A stretch of DNA of 64,000 nucleotides from Ectobacillus funiculus (GTDB taxonomy: Bacteria; Bacillota; Bacilli; Bacillales; Bacillaceae_G), in assembly GCF_004138295.1 (NCBI RefSeq), contig NZ_SCFM01000016.1, forward strand, positions 62,001 to 126,000, read 5' to 3'. The translations under genes were made by a program, and so were the position numbers. Of the stretch, positions 21,301 through 30,059 are shown piece by piece. The notes beneath the pieces were generated by a model. That model saw only the letters and a list, made by a program, of their open reading frames with translations, did not search any database and was not told the DNA's origin. How positions within the stretch are numbered: position 1 is the stretch's first letter; each line of letters opens with the position of its first letter.

Positions 21301-23642
21301 GTTATACATGGTGGCGAAACAGCCGTGAATGCAAGCTAACACCTTGGTCGAATGATCCCGTTCTGGATCCACCGACGGAAACAGGCTATTTAAGGGATGA
21401 GGCAAGTGGTGCGGTGTGGTCCTTCACACCATCCACAGTCCATTCAAAGGATCCATATAAGGTAACGCATGGTAAAGGATTTACAAAGTTTGACCACGAA
21501 AGAAACGGCATTAAACATGAAATGCTTGTATTCGTGCCATTAAAAGATCCTGTAAAAATCATCCGGCTGACGCTGCAGAACAAGACCTCAGAGCAAAGGC
21601 AAATTTCTTTGACCTATTATGCCGAGTGGGTTTTAGGAGTACAGCGCCAAGCAAATGCACCATTTATTGTGACCGAATGGATTGAGTCTGAGCGGCTTAT
21701 GATAGCCAAGAACATGTATCAAGAAATTTTCCGGGATGCGACTGCATTTTTGGGGATTTATCCACAACAAGATACAGATACAGGTTCCGAGGCTGCTTCG
21801 GAGCAAGCAAGTGGTTCTGTTTCTGCTTCCGATCATTCTTACAATCTAACGTGGACGGCAGACCGCGAGGAATTTATCGGACGAAATGGCAGTATGGAAT
21901 ATCCAGCGGCAATGGGGCGTGTTGGCTTGTCGTGTCGGACAGGCACGCATTACGAATCTTGTGGTGCGGTTCAGACTAAGCTCACCCTACAGCCAGGTGA
22001 GGAACAGGTTGTCTATATTTTATTGGGCTGTGACGATTCTAAAGAGAACGTCTTACAGTTAGCTAAGAAATACAGTCAACCTTCAGCTTGTGAGCAAGCG
22101 ATGGAGGAGGTTTCTGCTTTTTGGGACCGTCATTTAGGCCAAATTCAAGTGTCAACGCCGTCGAAGGAAACGGACTTTTTGTTAAACGGGTGGTTATTAT
22201 ATCAATCGCTCGCTTGTCGAATATGGGCAAGAACTGCTTTTTATCAAGCTGGAGGAGCATTTGGCTTTCGCGATCAATTGCAAGATTCACTTGCGCTCTT
22301 GCATACAATGCCGGAAAAAACAAGGTCACAAATCATCCTCCACGCATCCCATCAATATGTAGAGGGCGATGTGCAACATTGGTGGCATGAAGAAACAGAA
22401 CGTGGAATTCGAACGACATTTTCAGATGATTTATTATGGATGCCATATGTGGTGTCACGTTATATCGAGCATACTGGTGATCGAACGGTTTTGGACGAAG
22501 TAGCACCATTTCTAACGAGTGAACCGCTTACTGAGGATGAACATGAACGCTATGAACCGACCGTACGCTCTTCTGAAACGGGCACGGTATATGAGCACTG
22601 CCTAAGAGCAATTGATCGGTCTTTAAGCCGGATTGGGGAGCATGGATTGCCATTAATCGGAGTGGGAGATTGGAATGATGGCATGAATCAGGTTGGTGTG
22701 AAAGGACGAGGCGAAAGCGTCTGGCTTGGCTGGTTTATTTGTGACGTATTGAACCGTTTCACTGAAATTTGCGGTCAGCGCGGCGATGTTGAACGTGTGA
22801 AAGCATTTAAGGAAATGTACCAGCAGTTAGCCGAATCTCTTAACGAGCACGGTTGGGATGGTCAGTGGTACCGACGTGCTTTTACCGATGCAGGACAATG
22901 GCTCGGCTCAGTTGAAAATGAGGAGTGCCGAATTGACGCTATTGCTCAATCATGGTCAGTTATCTCAGGAGCAGCACCAAGGGACCGTGCTATACAAGCA
23001 ATGAATTCGTTCGATCGGGAGCTGGTGGAACAGGATCTGGCTATTATTAAGCTATTGACCCCAGCTTTCGATCGGACCGAGCCAAGCCCTGGGTACATTC
23101 AAGGCTACCCGCCAGGAATTAGGGAGAACGGTGCCCAGTATACTCATGGAGTTATTTGGGGCATCATTGCTTCGTGTCAGCTTGGCAACGGTGATAAAGC
23201 AATGGAGATGTTTACAATGCTTAATCCGATAACTCATACCCGTACCGACCAAGAAGTAAAAAGGTATGTGGGTGAACCTTATGCGATTGCCGCTGATGTG
23301 TATACGGCAGAACCAAATCACGGACATGCAGGGTGGACGTGGTATACGGGGGCATCAGGATGGTTCTATCAGGCTGGAATTGAGTGGATACTTGGGATTC
23401 GGCGACGAGAAACTCGTCTTTATCTTGATCCGCGTATACCAAGCGAGTGGCCAGGTTTTTCGGTGACTTACCGATTTGGTGGTACGCATTATAGAATTAC
23501 TGTTATGAATAATTCTGGTGGTGAAAGTGGATTAACTGTTGATGGTGTGCAAGTTCCGATTTCGGAAAAAGACACTTCTGCAGGACCATATGTGGAATTG
23601 CTGGATGATGGGCACGATCATCATGTGGAATTAAGAATGTAG
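15309..23642 (+). CDS. Cyclic beta-1,2-glucan synthase (ChvB/NdvB/Cgs type)
   Basis: A 2777-residue polytopic membrane enzyme that, in characterised homologues, initiates, elongates, trims and cyclises beta-1,2-glucan from UDP-glucose. Order of parts: a helical N-terminal domain (1-380); two membrane segments (about 395-460); a GT84 glycosyltransferase domain with D609-S-D611 and RQHRW at 754-758, the (Q/R)xxRW signature; about four more membrane segments (795-960); a glucoamylase-like domain (about 1000-1450) with VDSGNLVG and HHQGMSLL; beta-sandwich regions; and a C-terminal GH94 phosphorylase module with GDWNDGMN at 2453-2460 and WTWYTGASGW. The length equals the proteobacterial enzymes. 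It follows a GGGGG ribosome site and stands alone between terminators. Such genes are scarce in Bacillaceae; the product (cyclic or linear) is inferred. Confidence 0.92.
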   Translation: MIFNKEQLREEAHKAALKHDPFISRKLSARFIRSNESDLEKLRSFVNDLRDNRSSCSQPAEEWLLDNAEFLEEQVLVVNQNLTKSFVNSLPHLKKTGDSRVFSICTDYLQFNDGHLDMDSFISYLQSYQEVSVLTIAEVWAIPLIMRVALIRRLADIMDTVKERRDVCLLAEELLSGIKVSEITPEKMKQVLEEAGQEMPLSGPMIVHLVKHLRERADYTATVGEWLICKLENGPESLDHILSYEFQLQAAFQVTTGNLITSMRKLSRWDWKETFEQISMVEQSLRKERTGFYTQLDFSSRDTLRKRVEQLARRLNLPENLVAAKAVELADTYGENPSVEQARAEGNSEERNQPMFVAYYLLEPNGIMQLRQALKICGKPRALPETGLMRRATGTYFNMLAAYFVIVLFGLSIWIGWGEFFSSLQWLAILVVLLFPAMEWAVTAAHWFIERVKSPIPLLRCDFSKGIPADAKTMVVIPVIWSSIAEVKELAERLELHYLANRDANLHFGLLGDFKDAGTESLEQDEFILTAAKQEIKRLRNTYPNTNFHLFQRKRQWNPSEGIWMGWERKRGKLVEFVELLKGRKDTSFAFIEADLTLLKDVRYIVTLDSDTQLPLESAQRMIGTLYLPYNQPILNEAKTRVVEGYGVLQPRISMSHEASMKSRFARLWSTDSGVDPYAFAVSDPYQDGLGQGIFTGKGIFDVDTFYQVICERVPDNLVLSHDLLEGGFLRAGLLSDIELIDHHPAKFIAFQKRQHRWVRGDWQLLLWLLPRLNNRRGELAPVDLSVLTRWQIIDNMRRSLLSTTQFITLLLAVTVLPGSPFRWIALVAATWFLPVLRQLFTVKPGLMNLRGILNTAGQVLFGIVTLPFQAVLLLDAIGRTLYRLIFSKKRLLEWVTSDEENRNSEKNGAPILQGMLGGYGLCILFLAAILFNDSIVVRIIGFTLIVMWVSAPFVIKWLNEPFPQDHITFSDDEREELTNLAQEIWAFYEDYVTEKENWLPPDNVQMAPPNGVAHRTSPTNIGLYLTCALAARDFAFIDTPGLILRLERTLETLERMEKWEGHLYNWYDTETLNPLLPRYVSTVDSGNLVGCLITVKEGLAEWLEPYNKKKHPTDYSHNDEMLKIAFSEEIAPDVSGRPNGKKASVNWQERGHLLLERIEKLIQETNFRPLFDYKANLFTLGYHADRNTRDEVLYDLMASEARIASFVAIALGQVSVSHWHVLGRTMTKVGKHPVLLSWTGTMFEYLMPWLLMRTYRNTLWEKTYAAAVDRQIEYAHQRGVPFGISESGYYAFDYQMNYQYRAFGVPGLGFKRGLEQDLVIAPYATIMALPFAKTQALTALKKMEELNGRGKYGFYEAMDFTQERLPNGKRHEVIQSFMAHHQGMSLLTLANLLQPKTMVKRFHRNKQIRSAELLLQERIPKNPKYIKHPALGRVHEPYPRNAQDVATVREYISPDTRVPEVNVLSNGSFTTVVTNTGSGFNQYKGLLVSRWREDPVMDPWGSYVYIRDVSQDKLWSPSYQPCKLEASEQRVEFELDRATFMRVDGDIKTNMEICVSSEWNAELRRITLTNSGEQSKVLEVTTFVEPALSNPIADVAHTAFSKLFIRTAFDAESGCLVAGRRPREAKDQALWSAHSLMVDGNTLGTIEFETDRSSFIGRGYQLSEPKGIRTRLRGKVGSVADPAFVMRRRICIEPGKQIRLVAVTSVSETREDAIEIVRKFTPDQAVERAFQLSWNRAQIEIRNLHLTNREATDFQRLAGQILYTSPLKKDRMNNILSNTKGQSGLWGFGVSGDRPVALLRVEDRSQMPFVVKMLAGHEYIRRLGLLFDLVLLNESEEGYHQHLQEALQQAAEHGVDRFGAGLSGVYVVASNQLGEQDKALLRAVARIELRAGGASLATQMRLPKVGTENELQKVETTSELPKQLIPLPSATDKTFSSGQAIQEETKEWLFFNGWGGFSPDGKEYRIMIKNGNHLPAPWINVLANPNFGCLISEMGTGYTWWRNSRECKLTPWSNDPVLDPPTETGYLRDEASGAVWSFTPSTVHSKDPYKVTHGKGFTKFDHERNGIKHEMLVFVPLKDPVKIIRLTLQNKTSEQRQISLTYYAEWVLGVQRQANAPFIVTEWIESERLMIAKNMYQEIFRDATAFLGIYPQQDTDTGSEAASEQASGSVSASDHSYNLTWTADREEFIGRNGSMEYPAAMGRVGLSCRTGTHYESCGAVQTKLTLQPGEEQVVYILLGCDDSKENVLQLAKKYSQPSACEQAMEEVSAFWDRHLGQIQVSTPSKETDFLLNGWLLYQSLACRIWARTAFYQAGGAFGFRDQLQDSLALLHTMPEKTRSQIILHASHQYVEGDVQHWWHEETERGIRTTFSDDLLWMPYVVSRYIEHTGDRTVLDEVAPFLTSEPLTEDEHERYEPTVRSSETGTVYEHCLRAIDRSLSRIGEHGLPLIGVGDWNDGMNQVGVKGRGESVWLGWFICDVLNRFTEICGQRGDVERVKAFKEMYQQLAESLNEHGWDGQWYRRAFTDAGQWLGSVENEECRIDAIAQSWSVISGAAPRDRAIQAMNSFDRELVEQDLAIIKLLTPAFDRTEPSPGYIQGYPPGIRENGAQYTHGVIWGIIASCQLGNGDKAMEMFTMLNPITHTRTDQEVKRYVGEPYAIAADVYTAEPNHGHAGWTWYTGASGWFYQAGIEWILGIRRRETRLYLDPRIPSEWPGFSVTYRFGGTHYRITVMNNSGGESGLTVDGVQVPISEKDTSAGPYVELLDDGHDHHVELRM

Positions 23643-23654
23643 AAATGATTAATC

Positions 23655-23690
23655 AAAGCTAAGGAGAGTTGATTTCCTTAGCTTTTTTTC
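23655..23690 (+). terminator. Terminator of the cyclic glucan synthase gene
   Basis: AAAGCTAAGGA (23655-23665) pairs with TCCTTAGCTTT (23675-23685), followed by further Ts. Confidence 0.9.
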
Positions 23691-24034
23691 ATTTGAATAG
23701 CACTTTTAGTTAAGGAATTGACCGCAAATTAATAGCCATCAGAGAGTAAATGACCTCTCCTTTGAATAGGTGGTAGCGTTTTCCTACTTTTATTGGTAAC
23801 TCCAATGATTGGCAGTCGATTTATTTACTACTGTACACAGCAAACGGTAAAGGGACATTTACACTTATCAGTTGTTCGTGACATTGATCTAACCAACTTA
23901 CCTCTATGCAGTGCTTTAAAGGTGAACATCGCTCACTTATAGACATTAATTATGAAGGTGAACCCGAGATGGAGGAGAGCTATCATAAATGAATTAATTT
24001 TAAGGGAAAATAAAAACAGCAAGAGGAAACTTTA
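23691..24034. other. Gene-free stretch with possible coding debris
   Basis: No intact gene. A short frame near 23865-23915 reads VVRDIDLTNLP, vaguely like VRDIDQKSLTLP in the LacI regulator encoded downstream. Another frame ends EPEMEESYHK before a stop at 23990. These may be decayed pieces, but the evidence is weak. Confidence 0.3.
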
Positions 24035-24409
24035 AGGGAAAGGAGTTTACATTTAGTTTCGCAATCCGCTTGAGGTTCACCGCGAAAATGACCATGGCCC
24101 CCTGTAATTCCATGCCAAGGAGGCCGAGAAGGATGCAACATTATACCTGTGCTGGTGTTTTAGCTCACTGTTCTGGGACGCTTCCTAATCTGCCTGTTCC
24201 GTACTTTTGATGGATACAGAATACGTTTTGCTTTTGGCTCCCTTTTTGTAACACCCTTCTTGAAACGGACATGTCTGGCACTTCTTCACATCAAAGGAAT
24301 ACCTAAGGGTCGAGTTCTTTCCGTTTCCCGTCTTTCCATTACGCGTTTCTTTCTGGTTGCCAGATGCTGGCCTTACACACAAACATACCAGCATCTTTAT
24401 TCTATACAA
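24035..24409 (-). pseudogene. IS1182-family transposase remnant
   Basis: A frame on the minus strand contains FDVKKCQTCPFQEGCYKKGAKSKTYSVSIKS in two short blocks, typical of the zinc-knuckle segment of IS1182-family transposases. Further left, in shifted frames, are the C-terminal family features ELKHQHRYNVAS, and LLGMELQGAMVIFAVNLKRI. The N-terminal DDE part and both ends are gone, with at least two frameshifts. It abuts the stop codon of the LacI gene. Confidence 0.75.
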
Positions 24410-24418
24410 TTGCTTGTA

Positions 24419-25459
24419 TTATCGGCTTATTAAGGGTGTTGAATCCCGAATGATTGGCTCTGTGAACATATGAGAAACCTGGTGGGGTTGATCCGGATTA
24501 TTAATTCTAGATAGCAGCATTTCTGCTGCTTTAATCCCCATCTCATAACTATAAATATGGACACTTGTTAAAGGTGGCTCTACAATACCTGCTTCTGGTC
24601 CATTATCAAAGCCACAGATGGCCACATCTTTAGGGATAGAGAGGTTCATGTTTTTCAGTGCCTTCATCATGTTTACCGCTATAAAATCATTGACACAGAC
24701 AAAAGCAGAAGGGAGGGTTGTAATTTTCTGCAGGCGATCTTCTATCCAGTCAGGCCTAAAGAAGAGAGAATCATCTCCCACTATACATTGTGAAAGTTCC
24801 AGAGGGATTCCGGCCTCTATTAAAGCACGATTAAAGCCGAGCCATCTCTCGTTAAAACTAAGACAATGACTATAATCTCCAATGAATCCAAAACTTGAGT
24901 ATCCGTTTTCAATTAGTTTTTTGGTAAGTTGATAGGTGCTGTGCTGATTCTCCATTAAGAGCAAATCGGCTTTGAATTTAGGATAACAAATGTTTGCGGC
25001 ACAATCTACAAAGATTGTAGGGATACCAAGACTCATAACGAGATTACTATAGTTTAAATCAAATAATTCAATACAGATAATACCGTCAACATTCGCCGCG
25101 TCGAAATTATTAGGTAAGGTTAAAGACTTTTGGTCAATATCTCTTACAATATGAAAGGACAGATTGTATCCTTGAGAACTAATTTGCTTTTCAAGCCCAC
25201 TTATCAATCTTGAACCAAAATGAGATGTGTTAGGCAAATTTGCTGTTAATAATGCGATATTCCCTGAATTCTTGGAGAGTAGCGTACTGCTATCCATAAG
25301 AGCAAATTGTTTATATTTTAACTCAATTGCTTTTTTTATGACCTTGTTTCGTGTTTCTTCAGGGATATTGTTGCTTCCGTTTAAAGCTTTGGAAGCCGTA
25401 TTTCTGGAAATCCCAAGCGCATCGGCGATATCTTGAATAGTTATTTTTTCCTTCGCCAT
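24419..25459 (-). CDS. LacI-family transcriptional regulator, likely of the fructan region
   Basis: 346 residues: an N-terminal LacI helix-turn-helix (residues 5-50, TIQDIADALGISRNTASKALNG) and a periplasmic-binding-protein-like effector domain ending in the usual CGFDNGPEAGIVEPPLTSV block. The hinge region (LKYKQFALMDSS) departs from the usual YRPN form. It is transcribed away from the secreted GH32 gene, with a 690-base shared upstream region holding two copies of TTTACAAATGTAAA. A repressor of the fructan genes, induced by a sugar from fructan breakdown, is the likely role. The ATG follows a weak ribosome site. Confidence 0.85.
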   Translation of the reverse strand: MAKEKITIQDIADALGISRNTASKALNGSNNIPEETRNKVIKKAIELKYKQFALMDSSTLLSKNSGNIALLTANLPNTSHFGSRLISGLEKQISSQGYNLSFHIVRDIDQKSLTLPNNFDAANVDGIICIELFDLNYSNLVMSLGIPTIFVDCAANICYPKFKADLLLMENQHSTYQLTKKLIENGYSSFGFIGDYSHCLSFNERWLGFNRALIEAGIPLELSQCIVGDDSLFFRPDWIEDRLQKITTLPSAFVCVNDFIAVNMMKALKNMNLSIPKDVAICGFDNGPEAGIVEPPLTSVHIYSYEMGIKAAEMLLSRINNPDQPHQVSHMFTEPIIRDSTPLISR

Positions 25460-25595
25460 GTATCTAAGTTCACCCTTGCTTTTTATAGTCTTTAATTAAG
25501 TAAAGATTTCAATAAGCATAATCTTATTTTGTTATATCAAATGTATATTAGATCGTGAAAAATGGCAACTGGAGTTTTACAAATAGACAATTTAG

Positions 25596-25609
25596 TTTAC
25601 AAATGTAAA
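25596..25609. promoter_or_regulatory. Palindrome TTTACAAATGTAAA, copy 1
   Basis: Six-base arms (TTTACA/TGTAAA) around AA. The same 14-mer recurs 172 bases downstream in the divergent LacI/GH32 region. It may be the operator of the LacI regulator or of the AraC-type regulator; which is not known. Confidence 0.5.
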
Positions 25610-25767
25610 ATAAAAAGAGTCGAAACGCCCCTTTGTTTGATGGTGTGTTAATAAGTTTTCTGTGTTTCTTCAGGAGTTTTCTTTAGATTATTTGTTATTG
25701 AAAATCTAAAAAACATTTAGTGTATAAAAAATATAATGATAGGATGATCATTTTGTTGAATTTTATA

Positions 25768-25781
25768 TTTACAAATGTAAA
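25768..25781. promoter_or_regulatory. Palindrome TTTACAAATGTAAA, copy 2
   Basis: Identical to copy 1. It lies 22 bases before a possible -35 (TTGACG, 25803-25808) with TAAATT 17 bases on. A half-site TTTTACAA follows at about 25790. The 320-base leader between this promoter and the GH32 start shows no gene. Confidence 0.5.
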
Positions 25782-26149
25782 ATACTAATTTTACAAAAAT
25801 CATTGACGTAATTTCATAGCTTTGATAAATTGTAATTGCAGCAAGTAAGGGGGAAATGAAAGCCCTTTATTTCCCTTGCTGTGGATGGATATAGCAATCA
25901 CATCGAAGAGCTGAATATATTGTGGCTTCTTGTCTCGTACAGCGGGCTGAATTGCGGGATCATACATAATCAATGATAAAGCGCTGGGCCAGCAAATCAG
26001 GAGCCTACGCCCCAAGAACAAGAATAAATGCACAAATATTGACAAGATTGATGAAGTGAGATCAGAGAAAATTCTATGATCTTCCTCTATCAAGGAGTTT
26101 TGCTGATGCCATTTTTGGGATAAACCTATTATGGAAGAGAGGGTAGAGG

Positions 26150-29100
26150 ATGAAATCAACTTGGACAAAATGGACTTCTGTATTTGTGCCAACCGTACTT
26201 ATCATTGCCTCCGTGGGAACGCTTCTTGTTCATCCTGTGACAGGCAGGGCACTTGAATCGAATGAACCAGTAAGTAAAGAAACGAGGGAGGGATCGACCA
26301 TTTTTGAAAGCGTATCCAAAGCAGCTACTAATCTAACAGATTGGCAAATCAAAGGGAAAGGAACGCTAGAGGACACAGAACAGGGACTTTTGCTTACTTC
26401 AGAACCGAAAGAGAATGTTATGGCTATATCAAGTGTTATATCTGAAAATTTTATTTATGAAGCAGATGTAAAAGTAATAGACAAGAATGCTGATGCCACG
26501 TTAGTATTCCGTTCTAGTGAAGATGGCTGGGACTCATACATGCTGCAAATCGTTCCAAATGCAGGAATCATTCGTCTTCGTGACGCTCGTGATGACAAGA
26601 AATTAAAAGAGGAACGCCAAGTGACGCTACAAGAGGGCGGAATCTATCATCTAAAGGTGAAGGTGATAGGAGATAATATTAAAGTTTATTGGGGGAATAA
26701 GTATACTCCAATTATTGATATTAATGATACTACATATAAGAAGGGATTTCTTGGCCTTAATGTGTGGAATGGAGCAGCATTGTTTCAAAATGTAAAAGTG
26801 AGCGAACTTTCAACAAACCTAGGTTCATCCCTATATAAAGAAGGGAACTGGGAACCATCTATTAAAGGTCTGAAGGGAAGTGCTGTTGATGGTGTGAAAG
26901 CCAAACAAATCTACAATACTAGTACAAGTGACTTTGTGCTTGAAGGTAATGTTTTGTTCGATCAAAATTCATCAGAAGCAGCACTTGCATTTCGTACGAA
27001 TGAACAAGGAACAGCTGGTTACCAGGCCGCACTTATTAAAGAAGGAAGCACTGTCAAAGCACAATTGAAGAAAGCTGACGGTACGGTTCTCCAAACATCC
27101 GACCGCACCTATAAAAATCAAGAGGGTACCAAACACCACCTTGAAGTGATAACAAACGGCAATCAAATCGAGCTTTATGTTGATGGATATTCTGAGGCAG
27201 CTGTAAAGGTTACGGATATCAGTTATGAAACTGGATTTGCTGGGTTTACTGTAACATCGGGTTCTGCTTACTTCCAGGATATTTATCTTGTCCCAACATC
27301 CAGCTATTACAAAGAAAAGTATAGACCAGATTTTCATTATACTCCAGCCCGTGGCTCTGTAAGTGATCCGAATGGGCTAGTCTACTACGAAGGCGAGTAT
27401 CATTTATTCCATCAAGATGGCGGGACTTGGGCTCATGCAGTAAGTAAAGATATGGTGAATTGGAAACGCCTCCCCATTGCTTTGCCATGGAATGAGCACG
27501 GGCATGTTTGGTCCGGTTCTGCTGTAGCTGATCTGAATAATACATCCGGTTTATTCACTAATTCTGGTGGTAAAGGTCTTATTGCGTACTATACTTCCTT
27601 TAATCCAGATGAACCTAATGGTAATCAGCGTATTGGTCTTGCTTACAGTTCTGATCAGGGACGAACTTGGGAGTATTCAACGGAGCATCCAATTGTCATT
27701 GAAAATCCAGGCAAGAATGGAGAAGATCCAGGGGGCTGGGACTTCCGTGATCCTAAGGTAGTACGAGATGATGCAAACAATCGATGGGTCATGGTTGTAT
27801 CTGGAGGAGATCACATTCGCTTCTTTACTTCCACTAACCTAATTGATTGGAAGCTTACTGATAATTTTGGTTATGGAAATTATGTTCGCGGCGGTGTATG
27901 GGAATGCCCTGACCTCTTCGAACTTCAGGTAGACGGGACAGAGGAGAAAAAATGGGTCCTAATGATAAGCACAGGGGCAAATCCGAAGACACAAGGATCC
28001 GATGCGGAGTATTTTATAGGGCATTTGACAGCTGATGGCAAATTCATCAATGATAATGCAGCAGGTAAAGTGTTAAAAACGGATTACGGAAAAGAGTTCT
28101 ACGCCTCAATGTCCTTCTCTAATATGCCGGATAACCGCCGTGTGATGATGGCATGGATGACCAACTGGGATTATCCATTCGCTTTCCCGACTACAGGCTG
28201 GAAGGGAGAACTGACCATTCCAAGGGAAGTAAGATTGGTGAAAACGGACGAAGGGATAAGACTTGCACAAGTTCCAATTAAAGAACTACAGGCGATTCGC
28301 AGTACCATTTTCCAAACGCAGAACAAAATAGTAAATCCGGATAATGCTTCAAACTTGTTGAAAGGAATCTCTTCAGGAGCCTTTGAAATAGAAGCTGAGG
28401 TTGAAATTCCTTCTACTAGCACAATAACCGAATTTGGTTTTCAAGTTCGTGAAAGTACTGATCAAAAAACAGTCGTTGGATACAAAACAGCAGATCAGCA
28501 AATATTTGTTGACCGTGCTAGGTCAGGAGAAACTGATTTCTCCAGCCTTTTTACCACTCTACATGAAGCTCCATTAAAACCGGATAATAAACGTATTAAA
28601 ATGAATATATTTGTAGATGATTCGGCCATTGAAATATTTGCGAATGATGGAAAAGTTGTTTTTTCTGATGTTATTTTTCCTGATCCTTCAAGCCGTAGCA
28701 TGAACTTCTACACCAAGGGAGGCGATGTGAATATTGTCTCATTGAAAGTACATTCCCTTGCAAACACTTGGAATCAAAATGCGGATGAGGATACCAGAAT
28801 TGTAATGGATACAAATCAAAGAGAGATGAGTATTGGCGATGCTCTAACATTGTTTGCTTCCGCGGGGAACGGAAAAGGAAAGGGAACTCAGCCAATTATA
28901 TGGAAATCTAGCAATTCGGATGTGGTGAAGGTTGATTCCTCTACTAACTCCAAGGCGGTACTTAAAGCTGGAAGTAAAGGAGAAGCGATAATTACAGCCT
29001 CTACACCAAATGGAAAGACCTCAGCAAATGTCGTTGTAAGAGTGTACGAAGGTGAATTCTATACTAATCTGACTGGATGGAAATCAGATCTCTCTGCCTC

Positions 29101-29956
29101 CAAATGGACAATTACTGAAAACGGAATTCGTGGTACGTATACAAGTGATGCAAACTATATTGCAAAGAAAACTGCAGGAGACTTTACTTATGAAGCGGAT
29201 ATGATACTGGGACAAGCAGGAGGAGCAGGTTCCATTTTGTTCCGGGCAAGTGAAGATGGAAGAAGCGGCTATTATTTCAACCTTGATCCGAATATGAAGG
29301 CTTTCCGTCTTTTCTATAAGATTGACGGTGGCTTTGAGGAACGTATGGTAATTGGGAAAGTTCCTGCTTTTATTCAGCCTGGAAAGGTATATAAGGTGAA
29401 AATTGAAGCGAAAGGTCCTCACATCCAGATTTATGTGGATGGTCAGAAAATCATGGATTTACGGGATGGAACCTTTGCAGAAGGCCATTTTGGTTTAAAT
29501 GTATTTGGAGGTCAAGCTTCCTATCAGAATGTCAATGTCAGCAATGTATCAGAAGCCAACTTAGTCGTAACAAGCTTCACGAACGTAGCAACAGGCAAAG
29601 CAATTTATACTGCTAATTCTCAGAACGGTGAGCCTGTGACTGCGGCTGATGCAGATAAAGCTACAAGCTGGATTTTAATTCCAACAGGCGATGAGTATGG
29701 TTCCTATTCCATACGTACAGAGGGCGGCAAAGCGCTTGATTTGGATACAGGGCAAAATAAAATTCAACTGTATAACTATCTTGGTTATAATAATCAGCGC
29801 TGGATTATTACCAAAAATGATAATGGAACTGTAAGAATCACTTCTGTTCATAATGGCAAGCCACTCGAAATATCAGGAGAGGGAATTTTGGCACTTAATG
29901 ATGGGAATCCCGATCTAGAACGCCAGCAATGGATACTTTCGTCTGATATACAATAA
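26150..29956 (+). CDS. Secreted multi-domain GH32 fructan-active enzyme (levanase/inulinase or fructanotransferase)
   Basis: 1268 residues with an N-terminal signal (residues 1-34). Order: two LamG/DUF1080-like beta-sandwich carbohydrate-binding domains (about 50-220 and 225-385), the GH32 five-blade propeller and sandwich (385-870), a Big_2-type Ig domain (890-975), a third LamG-like domain (980-1130) and a ricin-type trefoil with QRW repeats (1135-1268). The catalytic triad is readable: D406 in SDPNG (usual NDPNG), D534 in RDPK and E585 in ECPD. The segment after the nucleophile is shortened (YHLFHQDGGTWAHAVS), lacking the usual WGxxHWGH stretch that closes the exo pocket. That fits an endo-acting or cyclising enzyme such as cycloinulo-oligosaccharide fructanotransferase. 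Exo-levanase remains possible. Confidence 0.88.
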   Translation: MKSTWTKWTSVFVPTVLIIASVGTLLVHPVTGRALESNEPVSKETREGSTIFESVSKAATNLTDWQIKGKGTLEDTEQGLLLTSEPKENVMAISSVISENFIYEADVKVIDKNADATLVFRSSEDGWDSYMLQIVPNAGIIRLRDARDDKKLKEERQVTLQEGGIYHLKVKVIGDNIKVYWGNKYTPIIDINDTTYKKGFLGLNVWNGAALFQNVKVSELSTNLGSSLYKEGNWEPSIKGLKGSAVDGVKAKQIYNTSTSDFVLEGNVLFDQNSSEAALAFRTNEQGTAGYQAALIKEGSTVKAQLKKADGTVLQTSDRTYKNQEGTKHHLEVITNGNQIELYVDGYSEAAVKVTDISYETGFAGFTVTSGSAYFQDIYLVPTSSYYKEKYRPDFHYTPARGSVSDPNGLVYYEGEYHLFHQDGGTWAHAVSKDMVNWKRLPIALPWNEHGHVWSGSAVADLNNTSGLFTNSGGKGLIAYYTSFNPDEPNGNQRIGLAYSSDQGRTWEYSTEHPIVIENPGKNGEDPGGWDFRDPKVVRDDANNRWVMVVSGGDHIRFFTSTNLIDWKLTDNFGYGNYVRGGVWECPDLFELQVDGTEEKKWVLMISTGANPKTQGSDAEYFIGHLTADGKFINDNAAGKVLKTDYGKEFYASMSFSNMPDNRRVMMAWMTNWDYPFAFPTTGWKGELTIPREVRLVKTDEGIRLAQVPIKELQAIRSTIFQTQNKIVNPDNASNLLKGISSGAFEIEAEVEIPSTSTITEFGFQVRESTDQKTVVGYKTADQQIFVDRARSGETDFSSLFTTLHEAPLKPDNKRIKMNIFVDDSAIEIFANDGKVVFSDVIFPDPSSRSMNFYTKGGDVNIVSLKVHSLANTWNQNADEDTRIVMDTNQREMSIGDALTLFASAGNGKGKGTQPIIWKSSNSDVVKVDSSTNSKAVLKAGSKGEAIITASTPNGKTSANVVVRVYEGEFYTNLTGWKSDLSASKWTITENGIRGTYTSDANYIAKKTAGDFTYEADMILGQAGGAGSILFRASEDGRSGYYFNLDPNMKAFRLFYKIDGGFEERMVIGKVPAFIQPGKVYKVKIEAKGPHIQIYVDGQKIMDLRDGTFAEGHFGLNVFGGQASYQNVNVSNVSEANLVVTSFTNVATGKAIYTANSQNGEPVTAADADKATSWILIPTGDEYGSYSIRTEGGKALDLDTGQNKIQLYNYLGYNNQRWIITKNDNGTVRITSVHNGKPLEISGEGILALNDGNPDLERQQWILSSDIQ

Positions 29957-30059
29957 CAAAGGAAATGAGAAAAAATATCGTTTGTTAAAAAGCACGTATT
30001 GGTTCCTACTAACCAATGGGGCATTTTTAAAAAGATAAGAATGTATAGAATCCTAGTCT

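Noticed and set aside
25800-26192. 130-codon minus-strand frame overlapping the GH32 start
   Set aside because: It has no ribosome site or family resemblance, and it overlaps the good start and leader of the GH32 gene.
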